Shown: positions 45,669 to 56,238 of the stretch, one piece after another
Numbering within the stretch: position 1 is the first letter of the stretch
How the letters are laid out: the number at the start of each line of letters is the position of its first letter
Source: Helichrysum umbraculigerum
Lineage: Eukaryota > Streptophyta > Magnoliopsida > Asterales > Asteraceae
NCBI GenBank assembly: GCA_949592205.1
Contig: CATIUR010000005.1
Coordinates: 31,742,179-31,806,178 of the forward strand
Direction of reading: 5' to 3'
Length of the DNA: 64,000 nucleotides
Notes under the pieces: model-generated
The model's input: only the letters and a program-made list of their open reading frames with translations
Database searches by the model: none
What the model was told of the DNA's origin: nothing
Position numbers and translations under genes: made by a program

Positions 45669-46912
45669 ATGGCAGAAAATGAGAACCCGACTCTCAACAA
45701 TGTTTCTAGAACTGAGCTTCCGCCTCCGGTAAATAATGATGGTAATCATGGGCAAGCCGGGACTTCAAATGTTAATCAGGATGAAACTAGTCAAGATGAT
45801 TATTTGTTGCATATGGAGGATGAGGTTATAAGACTTAGAAAAATTGAACAGTTGTATTTGGAGCAACAAGCTAGGGCAACTCAGCAGAGGAACATCGGTT
45901 ATCAGTTTCCTTCTCCACAGCAGAATAAGTTGTGTTCATTTAAAACTTTTAAGGCGTGTGGACCCAAAGAATTTGAGGGAGGTAATGATCCGATGGTGAC
46001 ACTGAACTGGTTAAGGGACACCGAAAGAAAATTTGACGTGTGTCAGTGTGAAGATGAGTTAAGAGTCAAGTATGCGGTTCAGTTATTGAAAGGTCAAGCG
46101 ATGAACTGATGGGATTCTGCGACTGCACAAATGACACCGGAGCAGAGATCTAGAATTACTTGGGCCGAGTTTCATAGAGAGATTAGTAAGCAATTCTGCT
46201 CTGAGTTTGATATGCTTAGACTTAGGCAGGAGTTTCTGGATTTGGAGTTTTCTGAGGAAATGACAATGGATGAGCTTATCAATCAATTCACCGATAAGTT
46301 AAGGTTTGTTCAGCAATGGGTACCGGACGAGAGGACTAGGATTACCCATTTTGTTAAGACTTTACCACCACAGTACCGAACATCAGTGAGGTTGGCTCGT
46401 AATTTGACCGAGGCTTTTGAGTTAGTAGGTCGGTGCACAGTGACAATCAAGCATGGGAGAAATCGGGTAAGAATAAGTTGGTGCAACAATCTAAGAGTGG
46501 TACTACTGGAAGTAAGAGTCAGAATCGGAGGATTGAGTTTAGCGAGGGCTCGGTGGGTAGGGATCCAAACCCTTGGTGTGCCGCTTGTAGGTCGAGGCAT
46601 TCGGGCCCATGTACTCCTCAAACATTAAGGTGCATTAAGTGTGGAGCATTCGGGCATGGTAGTAGAGAGTGTCCTTGGAACTGCAAGAAAGAGGGTCATC
46701 GGGCAGGGCAATGTCCGGAGAATGTTAGGCAAGGTTTGAGTGCAGCGGGAAGTTCGGGTTCTGGTTCGGGTTCTGCATCATCAATTGGACAGAAGAGAAA
46801 GATGGCGCCTCCTCGAGCTTTTCAAATGACAGTAGGAGATCAAATGACAGTGGGGGAATTGCTCGAAGTGAATAACCAAGGTAGATTCTATATTGACTTT
46901 GATGTAATATAA
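45669..46912 (+). pseudogene. broken Gag of element A
   Basis: Gag homologous to that of element B (AVQLLKGQAM, KQFCSEFDMLRLRQEFLDLE, DKLRFVQQWVP). A TGA at about 46107-46109 stands where element B has the first Trp of SWWDS. The frame changes after FELVGR at about 46430, and the rest, with zinc knuckles (CIKCGAFGHGSRECP, WNCKKEGHRAGQCP), is read from the next frame up to 46912. Protease, RT, RNase H and integrase are absent: sequence passes directly from the Gag C-terminus to the hairpin and polypurine tract. The element can only move, if at all, with proteins from a relative such as element B. Confidence 0.88.
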
Positions 46913-46971
46913 CTTATAGTATTGTATGCTTATGTGTGATTGTAGCGTTTGGTCTATTTATGTGTGGGATT

Positions 46972-46991
46972 GGATTTCGGGGACGAAATCC
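46972..46991 (+). other. hairpin next to the polypurine tract (element A)
   Basis: GGATTTCG-GGGA-CGAAATCC, a perfect 8-bp stem with a 4-nt loop, 3 bases before the polypurine tract, kept although pol is deleted. Confidence 0.8.
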
Positions 46992-46994
46992 TCT

Positions 46995-47008
46995 AAGGGG
47001 GGAAGATT
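46995..47008 (+). promoter_or_regulatory. polypurine tract of element A
   Basis: AAGGGGGGAAGATT abuts the 3' LTR start TGTAACATCC. Confidence 0.87.
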
Positions 47009-47619
47009 TGTAACATCCTGTTTCTGGGACTGGAAATAAATTGTATTTTAATAAGTTTGGTTGGTTTATTTAAGAATAAACAAGTTAAAAGAGCCATCGA
47101 TTTTATTGTGACTAATAAAATATTGTTTGTTTTAAATAAACAAAGTTGACGGTAAAATAAAAGTACTTTGACTTACGGGTATTTTCGGATTCCAGACAAT
47201 AGGCTAGGAAGGGGGTATAATTTTTACATAATAAGAGTTGGGGTCGGTGGAGTGACCGACTCATTTTCTATTTCACCTAACTTCTCATCTCATTTTCTAA
47301 ACACTCTCTCTCAATCCTCTATCCACAAATTCAATGAAAAATCAAGGAAACAAAATGGAGATTTAGATCTTGCTAGAGAAATCTGATTATCATCATCATT
47401 TATATCATCTTCTTCATTTGGATTGTAAGTGTTCTTGGTGTTCTTGAGCTTATTTTGTAGAAATTGGGAAAATGATGAACATAAGTGATTTGTATGAATT
47501 GAAGCTTGAAAATCATGTTTTGTTAATTACTTGTTGATTATTCATTGAAATGAGTTGATTACATGGTGATTATATGCTAGAATTTGTTAGTGTTCTTCAA
47601 GTTGAGTTCATAGCTTAGG
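47009..47619 (+). repeat. 3' LTR of element A, 5' part
   Basis: Matches 43174-43785 with about six differences. It stops at the target site TTAGG of element B; only about 14 bp continue at 56108-56121 and the remaining 1.7 kb are missing. Confidence 0.92.
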
Positions 47620-49440
47620 TGTAACATCCCCAAATCGGGCCTAGAAGAAAAAGGTATTTTCTTTAAATTATTTATGCGATTTAAAATTTTTACCTGTGTT
47701 CGATTTTAAATTTAATATGTAAGTGAGCCTCAGGAAATATTGTGACTAGTGAAATATTATTTGTTTTAAATAAACTTAGATGACGATAAAATAAAATAAT
47801 TTTCTTGCGTTAGAAATCCAGGTTCCAGACAATAGATTTAGAAGGGGCATAATTTTATACTGCATATGTCTTGAATAAAAGTGTGTAGGTCGACCTAACA
47901 TTTTCATTTTTCTTTCACACTTCAAGAACACACACACATTTCACATAAAATCAAAGGAAAACCCCAAACAATTCATTTTGAAGCTGTAATTTTGGTGCAA
48001 CAATCTGAGTTACAACACCTCCTTCTTGTTATCATCTACCTTGTAAGTATATTTTCCATTTTTATGTATAATTTGAGTTTTTGGTTGGAACTAGGTTAAA
48101 TGTGGATGCATGAGTGAAATTAGAAGTTTGATGATGATGATTTGTTGTTATAACATGTTATAGGATGTTAGTTGAGGTTCTTTTTGGGTTAAAAACATAT
48201 ATGGTATCCGAATTTAGTGAATTTAGACTTTTGGTTCGTGCTGGTGTTCTTGCTGATCTGGGTTTTGTTGCTGGAAACGTGACAAACGCGATCCGGCTAG
48301 ATAGCCCGGATCGCGTTGCTATGTGTTGTTTTGTCTCAATCCTGATTCCTTCTTCGAAACGCGATCCAGCTCATACACCCGGATCGCGTTTGCAAGTGTA
48401 AAATGGTTACAGAATATTTTCTTAAGAGGAACGCGATCCCAACCTCCATTGTCCGGATCGCGTTTGCCTTTGTAATTTTGAAGAAATTGATACTTTGTGA
48501 ACTTATGTGAATCTAACACTTATATTGTTTAGTTATTGATATTCCTTGATTATCAATGTATATAATTGAGTAAAGTCATAATTAAATTATGAAACGAGTT
48601 AAACTTGTGTTTTAATTGTGTTTACAGAGACACCGAAGACTCAATAAAATAAGACTTTTGAGTTGGAGACTGAGACTGACAGGTGAGTGGACTGGTTCTC
48701 ACAATTTAATCTTGGTGTTAACAGTTAGTTGCATCAATTTTTAAGTTGCTTGTATTGACTGATTTATCATTACGATAATGATAGGATTGTTGATTAAACT
48801 TGTGGTTTGATAGATTGATTGTTTGCTAGTGAATAATTCCATGATAGGTTGGAATGATAGAGGTCAATTTTGGGTTTAGTTGCTATAGGTTAATCCTTAT
48901 GGGTCGGATGAACATTCGTTGTGAATTAATCCATATTGGTTAAAGATAGCAATAAACTATCGGTAAAAATCTCTGTATTGGCCTGCAGTTGATTATTAAG
49001 TGTTCTTGGAGTGCCACCGCGGACTGAGGGTATCTCAAGAACCACCGATCCTCTGTTTGATTGTTTATTTAGATGATTGTTGTGAATTGATTGTGATACT
49101 AAGTTAGATTGTTAGATTTAGTTCATTCACTTAGCTTTGTGCTAATTCCCCACCTACTCTTGCAGGTTAACTTTTGGGATATGTTTAGGCAATGGTGTTG
49201 TTTTGAAGAAATGTTTGACAATGGGAACTCTGATCGTTTTGGATAAATCATGTTTTGTTAACATAACACCCAGTTATTGTATTAGCGTTGTAATTATACT
49301 TAATACTTATAAACTTGTAATGTTTTGGTATGACTAAATGTCGTATATATAATGTTATATCTATATTGGTATGAATGGGATTTACGCTTCCGAAATTAAA
49401 AAAAAAAAAAAAAAAATGTCTTAAATCATGGGGTGTTATA
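47620..49440 (+). repeat. 5' LTR of element B
   Basis: 1821 bp, related to but clearly diverged from the LTR of element A (shared ggttccagacaatag and gttttaaataaac words). Confidence 0.95.
48284..48464. repeat. three AACGCGATCC..GGATCGCGTT modules (5' LTR of B)
   Basis: Three arm-spacer-arm modules beginning aaacgcgatccggctag, aaacgcgatccagctc and gaacgcgatcccaacc, each closed by GGATCGCGTT. Same arms as in element A, different spacers. Confidence 0.92.
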
Positions 49441-49442
49441 AG

Positions 49443-49454
49443 TTGGTATCAGAG
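49443..49454 (+). promoter_or_regulatory. primer-binding site of element B
   Basis: TTGGTATCAGAG two bases after the 5' LTR, matching initiator tRNA-Met. Confidence 0.9.
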
Positions 49455-49611
49455 CGTAAGTTTAGGTGAATTGAATATTTAAAGTGTTCAATCCTAAACT
49501 TAGTCATGTTGGTCAAACATTTCTTGTGGTGGGGATTAATTATGATAGTTGATTTGGTTAGTTGCTAGTACTAACAATTAACGAATGTTGAGATGTGATG
49601 TGATGACAGGT

Positions 49612-52600
49612 ATGGCGGATAATGAGCCACCTTCCCATACTCTCAATGATACTACGCGGACAGATGCACCACCAGAGAACCAGGGTCATAATGGTACATC
49701 TAATTTAGCCGGTGGAGAAACTGAAACTGATCAGGAATATATTATGAGATTGGAGAATAGAGTGTTGGAACTTCAGAGAGAACGAGCTGGATCTTCTCAA
49801 CATCCAGCTTCTACTCGTCCCCACATTGTGACTAATGTACCCCCTATTGTATCTTCTACACGGATTCCGGTATCTAATCCTTTTATTTCACAACAGCAGC
49901 AACAGGGTTATACTTATCAGGCCTCGGGTCCTTTTCCTTCGTCTGGTTATACTAATTATCAAATACCTATTCCACCTTTTCAACAGTTGAAGAAAGGTTG
50001 TTCTCTTAAAACCTTTATGTCTTGCAATCCTTCAACTTATTCTGGAAGTACCGATCCTACGGTCACTCTTGACTGGCTTCGTGATGTAGAGAGAAAACTA
50101 AATGTATGTCATTGTGAGGAGGAGGATAAGGTACCTTATGCGGTTCAATTATTAAAGGGTCAAGCCATGTCATGGTGGGATTCAATTACTGCACCATTAT
50201 CTCCACAACAGTTGAATGATATAAGATGGTCAGATTTTCATGCGGAGATTTGCAAGCAATTTTGCTCGGAGTATAATCTTTCCAGGATTAGGCAAGAGTT
50301 TCTTGACTTACAAAAGACTGATCAAATGACGATTGATGAATTAATTAAACAGTTTTCAGATAAATTGCGGTTTGTGCAACAGTGGGTTCCAACTGACCGG
50401 ACCAAAATTGATCACTTTGTGAAAACATTACCTCCTGATTACCGTACCACAGTGAGACTAGCAGGTTCACTTCCTCAAGCTTATGATTTAGCTCGTTCGG
50501 TTGATGGGGATATTATGGCTAAAAGAGTGTTGAATAAAGAAAGGTATTCACAGAAAAACAAAGGAGATTCTTCGAGTAAACAGAAAGGACAAGGTAGTCA
50601 ACAAAACAGGAGATCGAATCCTGGTATTCCAACGGATAGTAACTATTGTAATAGATGTCGAGCTAGACATAATGGTCCTTGTACTCCCCAGACATCTAGA
50701 TGTGTTAAGTGTGGAATTTTTGGTCACGCTGCAAAGGATTGTACCTACCCAAATAGCGTGTGTTGGAATTGCCATAAAGAAGGGCATCGTGCAGGGGATT
50801 GTCCTGAGGCGAAGAGACAGAGTATGGGTACGGGTAAAGGTTCGCCATCATCTGGTCAAAAGAGGAAAAATCCACCAGTAGCTGCTAGCCGAGCTTTCCG
50901 AATGACAGTTGATGATGCTGTCACCACTGAAGATGTCATCACTGGTACATTTCTCATAAATTCTATACCAGCTCGTGTATTGTTTGATTCTGGTGCCAAT
51001 TGTTCGTTTATATCTGTGAACTTTTGTGATAGACTGAAATTGATCCCCTCTTTGATTGTTAAACCTTTAGAAGTTGAAATTGCAGACGGTAAATTAGTTC
51101 CTGTTACCACATCGGTAGCTGGAGCTAGTATACTTATTGAGGGTCATAATTTCTTAGTCTCCTTTTTGTTAATGCCAATTCCTAGTTTCGATGTAGTTAT
51201 TGGTATGGATTGGTTAAGTTTGAATAAGGCCAACATTGATTGTCATAAAAAGATTATAAGAATTCCGATTTCTGATGGGTCATACGTCATGGCTCGAGGA
51301 GAACGAGTAAAGGGTAGTCTACCATTGATTTCCTTGTTGAAAGCTAGGAAATCTCTATCTAAGGGATGTGATTCTTATTTGGCATATGTGATAGATAGCA
51401 AGTTAGAAAAGAAATCTTTGACAAATTTTCCGGTGGTTTCTGAATACCCGGAAGTGTTTCCGGATGAATTGCCTGGTTTACCCCCTGTAAGAGATGTAGA
51501 ATTTCAGATCGATTTGATTCCTGGTTCGACTCCTGTAGCTAAGTCTCCTTATAGATTAGCTCCTTCTGAAATCCGTGAGATGATGGGTCAAATTCAGGAA
51601 CTGTTAGATAAAGGGTTTATTCGACCGAGTTCTTCCCCGTGGGGTGCTCCGGTATTGTTTGTTAAGAAAAAGGATGGTACTCTTCGAATGTGTATTGATT
51701 ATAGAGAGCTCAATAAAAGAACAGTGAAAAACAAATATCCATTGCCCAGAATTGATGAGTTATTTGATCAGTTACAGGGATCATCCTATTTTTCTAAGAT
51801 CGATTTGAGATCCGGTTATCATCAGGTACGAGTTCGTGAGGAAGATGTTCCTAAGACTGCTTTTCATACCCGGTATGGTCATTACGAGTTCTTAGTTATG
51901 CATTTTGGATTGACTAATGCTCCTGCTATTTTTATGGACTTAATGAATCGTGTATGTCGACCTTTTCTAGACAAGTTTGTGATTGTATTTATTGACGATA
52001 TCTTGATTTATTCTAAGTCTGAGGCTGAACATGAACATCATTTAAGATTGATTCTTGAGATTTTGAAAAGAGAGCATCTTTTTGCTAAATTTTCCAAATG
52101 TGAATTTTGGCTCCGAGAGGTACAGTTTCTCGGGCATATTATTTGTAAGGATGGTGTCAAAGTAGATCCTTCCAAGGTGGACGCTGTTATGAATTTGAAT
52201 GCTCCTAAATCACCTTCTGAGATCAAAAGTTTCCTTGGTTTAGCGGGTTATTATCGAAAATTTATCAAGGATTTCTCCAAAATTGCTGGCCCGTTAACCA
52301 AGCTAACTAGGAAGGATATTAAATTTCAGTGGGGAGATCAACAAGAAACATCTTTTCAGACTCTTAAACAGTTGTTATGTCAGGCGCCAGTGTTAGCATT
52401 ACCTGATGGTTCCGAGGGTTTTGTGGTTTATTGTGATGCTTCTCATGCTGGCTTGGGTGCTGTCTTGATGCAACATGATCGTGTTATTGCTTACGCTTCT
52501 CGTCAGCTTAAAACTCATGAAAGAAATTACCCCACACACGATTTAGAGCTTGCAGCTGTGGTATTTGCGTTGAAAATCTGGAGACACTATTTATACGGTA

Positions 52601-54252
52601 CTAGTTGTGTTGTATGTACAGATCATAAAAGTCTCCAGTATATGTTTACTCAGAAAGAACTTAATATGAGACAGCGCCGATGGTTGGAATTAATTAAGGA
52701 TTATGACTGTGAAATCCGATATCACCCGGATAAAGCTAATGTGGTTGCCGATGCTTTAAGCCGAAATGTACCTTCCGATCGAATTTATTTTATGCGTTTA
52801 GAAATATCTTCTAATTTGATTTCTCAGTTGAAAGCTGCACAGTTAGAAGCATTGATGGATCAAAATTTAAAATCTGAGATTTTATTGAAACGGAAGGATT
52901 TATTGATTGATGATTCTCGAGGATTGAAAACTTTCCAATCACGGGTTTGGGTTCCATTGATTGGGGGACTTCGGGATTTGATATTGTCTGAGGCACACAA
53001 ATCGAGGTTATCTGTTCATCCAGGGAGTACGAAAATGTATAATGATTTGAAACCATTGTATTGGTGGCCAACTATGAAAACCGATGTTGCTCGAATGGTG
53101 GAGACTTGTCATATATGTTCCCAGGTTAAAGCAGAACATCAGAAGCCCTATGGTTCATTGAAACAGTTAGATATTCCAGAATGGAAATGGGAGCACATTA
53201 CTATGGATTTCGTTACCAAGTTTCCCCGCACTCAGAAAGGTAATGATATGATATGGGTGATAGTTGATAGATTAACCAAGAGTGCACATTTTCTAGCCAC
53301 CAGTGAGACGGCATCATTGACTCAACTTGCTCAATTGTACATTCATGAGATTGTTGTTAGACATGGTATTCCTTTATCCATTGTTTCCGATAGAGATTCT
53401 AGGTTTGTTTCTGGTTTTTGGCAGAGTTTGCAACGTGAATTAGGTACCAGAGTTAATCTTAGCACATCGTATCATCCTCAGACAGACGGGCAGTCAGAGC
53501 GTACTATTCAGATACTCGAGGATATGTTGAGAGCTTGTGTACTTGAGTATGGCGGTTCTTGGGATTCACACTTACCATTGATAGAATTTGCTTATAATAA
53601 TTCTTATCATTCTAGCATTGGTATGCCGCCATATGAGATGTTGTATGGGCGCCGTTGTCGAACACCTACATGTTGGTTAGAAGCGGGAGAAAAACAGTTT
53701 GCGGGTCCCGATTTAGTTCAAATTACAGCTGACAAAGTTAAGATTGCTCGTGAGAAACTGAAAGCGGCACGTGATAGACAAAAACAGTATGCTGACCCAC
53801 GTAGGCGACCTGTTGTATTTGTTGAAGGTGAATTAGTTTATTTAAAGGTTTCTCCGTGGAAGGGTGTTATTAAATTTGGTAAACGTGGGAAGTTAGCTCC
53901 CCGATTTATTGGCCCATTTAGAATCCGTCAGGTGATTAATGAACAATCGGTTTCTTTAGATCTTCCGCCTGAATTAGCTGGTATTCACGATACATTTAAT
54001 GTTTGCTATTTAAGAAAGTGCAATGTGGAGGATCAATCCCAAATCCTTCCTTTGCAAGATCTTCGGGTTGACCCAAGTAAGAAATTGGTAGAAGAACCTG
54101 TCGAGCTTTTAGATAGGAAAGTGACCAAATTACGTAGAAAAGAAATTCCTATGGTTTTGGTTAAGTGGAAACATAGTTTGGGTGCGGATCTCACTTGGGA
54201 AACGGAGGAGAGTATGCGGGTTAGATACCCTAATCTATTTGGGTCTAGTTAG
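49612..54252 (+). CDS. Ty3/gypsy gag-pol polyprotein (element B)
   Basis: One open frame, 1546 residues from the Met at 49612 (ATGGCGGATAAT; chosen because element A has the matching start ATGGCAGAAAAT; an ATG at 49585 is also in frame). Gag with zinc knuckles (CNRCRARHNGPC, CVKCGIFGHAAKDC, CWNCHKEGHRAGDC), aspartic protease FDSGANCSF near residue 457, reverse transcriptase with FIDD near residue 791, RNase H (YCDASHAGLG), integrase with HHCC finger and YHPQTDGQSER, and a chromodomain-like end (MVLVKWKHSLGADLTWE). In RT the usual VMPFGL motif reads VMHFGL (codon CAT near 51901), which may weaken the enzyme. Otherwise intact. Confidence 0.95.
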   Translation: MADNEPPSHTLNDTTRTDAPPENQGHNGTSNLAGGETETDQEYIMRLENRVLELQRERAGSSQHPASTRPHIVTNVPPIVSSTRIPVSNPFISQQQQQGYTYQASGPFPSSGYTNYQIPIPPFQQLKKGCSLKTFMSCNPSTYSGSTDPTVTLDWLRDVERKLNVCHCEEEDKVPYAVQLLKGQAMSWWDSITAPLSPQQLNDIRWSDFHAEICKQFCSEYNLSRIRQEFLDLQKTDQMTIDELIKQFSDKLRFVQQWVPTDRTKIDHFVKTLPPDYRTTVRLAGSLPQAYDLARSVDGDIMAKRVLNKERYSQKNKGDSSSKQKGQGSQQNRRSNPGIPTDSNYCNRCRARHNGPCTPQTSRCVKCGIFGHAAKDCTYPNSVCWNCHKEGHRAGDCPEAKRQSMGTGKGSPSSGQKRKNPPVAASRAFRMTVDDAVTTEDVITGTFLINSIPARVLFDSGANCSFISVNFCDRLKLIPSLIVKPLEVEIADGKLVPVTTSVAGASILIEGHNFLVSFLLMPIPSFDVVIGMDWLSLNKANIDCHKKIIRIPISDGSYVMARGERVKGSLPLISLLKARKSLSKGCDSYLAYVIDSKLEKKSLTNFPVVSEYPEVFPDELPGLPPVRDVEFQIDLIPGSTPVAKSPYRLAPSEIREMMGQIQELLDKGFIRPSSSPWGAPVLFVKKKDGTLRMCIDYRELNKRTVKNKYPLPRIDELFDQLQGSSYFSKIDLRSGYHQVRVREEDVPKTAFHTRYGHYEFLVMHFGLTNAPAIFMDLMNRVCRPFLDKFVIVFIDDILIYSKSEAEHEHHLRLILEILKREHLFAKFSKCEFWLREVQFLGHIICKDGVKVDPSKVDAVMNLNAPKSPSEIKSFLGLAGYYRKFIKDFSKIAGPLTKLTRKDIKFQWGDQQETSFQTLKQLLCQAPVLALPDGSEGFVVYCDASHAGLGAVLMQHDRVIAYASRQLKTHERNYPTHDLELAAVVFALKIWRHYLYGTSCVVCTDHKSLQYMFTQKELNMRQRRWLELIKDYDCEIRYHPDKANVVADALSRNVPSDRIYFMRLEISSNLISQLKAAQLEALMDQNLKSEILLKRKDLLIDDSRGLKTFQSRVWVPLIGGLRDLILSEAHKSRLSVHPGSTKMYNDLKPLYWWPTMKTDVARMVETCHICSQVKAEHQKPYGSLKQLDIPEWKWEHITMDFVTKFPRTQKGNDMIWVIVDRLTKSAHFLATSETASLTQLAQLYIHEIVVRHGIPLSIVSDRDSRFVSGFWQSLQRELGTRVNLSTSYHPQTDGQSERTIQILEDMLRACVLEYGGSWDSHLPLIEFAYNNSYHSSIGMPPYEMLYGRRCRTPTCWLEAGEKQFAGPDLVQITADKVKIAREKLKAARDRQKQYADPRRRPVVFVEGELVYLKVSPWKGVIKFGKRGKLAPRFIGPFRIRQVINEQSVSLDLPPELAGIHDTFNVCYLRKCNVEDQSQILPLQDLRVDPSKKLVEEPVELLDRKVTKLRRKEIPMVLVKWKHSLGADLTWETEESMRVRYPNLFGSS

Positions 54253-54269
54253 ATTTCGGGACGAAATCT
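54251..54269 (+). other. hairpin next to the polypurine tract (element B)
   Basis: AGATTTCG-GGA-CGAAATCT, a perfect 8-bp stem overlapping the gag-pol stop codon, 4 bases before the polypurine tract. Confidence 0.8.
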
Positions 54270-54273
54270 TTCT

Positions 54274-54287
54274 AAGGAGGGGTGATT
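54274..54287 (+). promoter_or_regulatory. polypurine tract of element B
   Basis: AAGGAGGGGTGATT directly before the 3' LTR. Confidence 0.87.
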
Positions 54288-56107
54288 TGTAACATCCCCA
54301 AATCGGGCCTAGAAGAAAAAGGTATTTTCTTTAAATTATTTATGCGATTTAAAATTTTTACCTGTGTTCGATTTTAAATTTAATATGTAAGTGAGCCTCA
54401 GGAAATATTGTGACTAGTGAAATATTATTTGTTTTAAATAAACTTAGATGACGATAAAATAAAATAATTTTCTTGCGTTAGAAATCCAGGTTCCAGACAA
54501 TAGATTTAGAAGGGGCATAATTTTATACTGCATATGTCTTGAATAAAAGTGTGTAGGTCGACCTAACATTTTCATTTTTCTTTCACACTTCAAGAACACA
54601 CACACATTTCACATAAAATCAAAGGAAAACCCCAAACAATTCATTTTGAAGCTGTAATTTTGGTGCAACAATCTGAGTTACAACACCTCCTTCTTGTTAT
54701 CATCTACCTTGTAAGTATATTTTCCATTTTTATGTATAATTTGAGTTTTTGGTTGGAACTAGGTTAAATGTGGATGCATGAGTGAAATTAGAAGTTTGAT
54801 GATGATGATTTGTTGTTATAACATGTTATAGGATGTTAGTTGAGGTTCTTTTTGGGTTAAAAACATATATGGTATCCGAATTTAGTGAATTTAGACTTTT
54901 GGTTCGTGCTGGTGTTCTTGCTGATCTGGGTTTTGTTGCTGGAAACGTGACAAACGCGATCCGGCTAGATAGCCCGGATCGCGTTGCTATGTGTTGTTTT
55001 GTCTCAATCCTGATTCCTTCTTCGAAACGCGATCCAGCTCATACACCCGGATCGCGTTTGCAAGTGTAAAATGGTTACAGAATATTTTCTTAAGAGGAAC
55101 GCGATCCCAACCTCCATTGTCCGGATCGCGTTTGCCTTTGTAATTTTGAAGAAATTGATACTTTGTGAACTTATGTGAATCTAACACTTATATTGTTTAG
55201 TTATTGATATTCCTTGATTATCAATGTATATAATTGAGTAAAGTCATAATTAAATTATGAAACGAGTTAAACTTGTGTTTTAATTGTGTTTACAGAGACA
55301 CCGAAGACTCAATAAAATAAGACTTTTGAGTTGGAGACTGAGACTGACAGGTGAGTGGACTGGTTCTCACAATTTAATCTTGGTGTTAACAGTTAGTTGC
55401 ATCAATTTTTAAGTTGCTTGTATTGACTGATTTATCATTACGATAATGATAGGATTGTTGATTAAACTTGTGGTTTGATAGATTGATTGTTTGCTAGTGA
55501 ATAATTCCATGATAGGTTGGAATGATAGAGGTCAATTTTGGGTTTAGTTGCTATAGGTTAATCCTTATGGGTCGGATGAACATTCGTTGTGAATTAATCC
55601 ATATTGGTTAAAGATAGCAATAAACTATCGGTAAAAATCTCTGTATTGGCCTGCAGTTGATTATTAAGTGTTCTTGGAGTGCCACCGCGGACTGAGGGTA
55701 TCTCAAGAACCACCGATCCTCTGTTTGATTGTTTATTTAGATGATTGTTGTGAATTGATTGTGATACTAAGTTAGATTGTTAGATTTAGTTCATTCACTT
55801 AGCTTTGTGCTAATTCCCCACCTACTCTTGCAGGTTAACTTTTGGGATATGTTTAGGCAATGGTGTTGTTTTGAAGAAATGTTTGACAATGGGAACTCTG
55901 ATCGTTTTGGATAAATCATGTTTTGTTAACATAACACCCAGTTATTGTATTAGCGTTGTAATTATACTTAATACTTATAAACTTGTAATGTTTTGGTATG
56001 ACTAAATGTCGTATATATAATGTTATATCTATATTGGTATGAATGGGATTTACGCTTCCGAAATTAAAAAAAAAAAAAAAAAATGTCTTAAATCATGGGG
56101 TGTTATA
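54288..56107 (+). repeat. 3' LTR of element B
   Basis: 1820 bp, identical by eye to the 5' LTR apart from a one-base difference in the poly-A run near the end. Its hairpin modules lie at 54952-55132. Confidence 0.95.
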
Positions 56108-56238
56108 TTAGGGTTTGGTGAGTGTCAACTTATGTATTTAATCTGTAAACTCACATTCCATATCAGACCATTTGCAACCTTGCAGGGCATTCTGGGGCAT
56201 TCTCACTGCCACATCAGCGTCGACTCCTAGTCAGCACG

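Larger units (their letters stand above)
47620..56107 (+). mobile_element. complete Ty3/gypsy LTR retrotransposon (element B)
   Basis: 8488 bp, flanked by TTAGG on both sides (47615-47619 and 56108-56112). LTRs 47620-49440 (1821 bp) and 54288-56107 (1820 bp) look identical apart from one base in a poly-A run, so this is the youngest insertion of the window. It sits in the 3' LTR of element A. LTR ends are TGTAACATCCCC and GGTGTTATA; the last two bases are TA instead of the usual CA in both LTRs. Confidence 0.97.
43174..56121 (+). mobile_element. gag-only Ty3/gypsy element (element A), interrupted by element B
   Basis: 5' LTR 43174-45486 (TGTAACAACCTG..CCTTACA), primer site, a broken gag, polypurine tract, and a 3' LTR from 47009 that is interrupted at 47619 by element B and resumes at 56108 for only about 14 bp (ttagggtttggtga) before unrelated sequence. 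The whole pol region is missing: the inside is only about 1.5 kb. In the 610 bp that can be compared the two LTRs differ at about six places, so it is older than element B. The 3' target duplication is lost. Confidence 0.92.
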
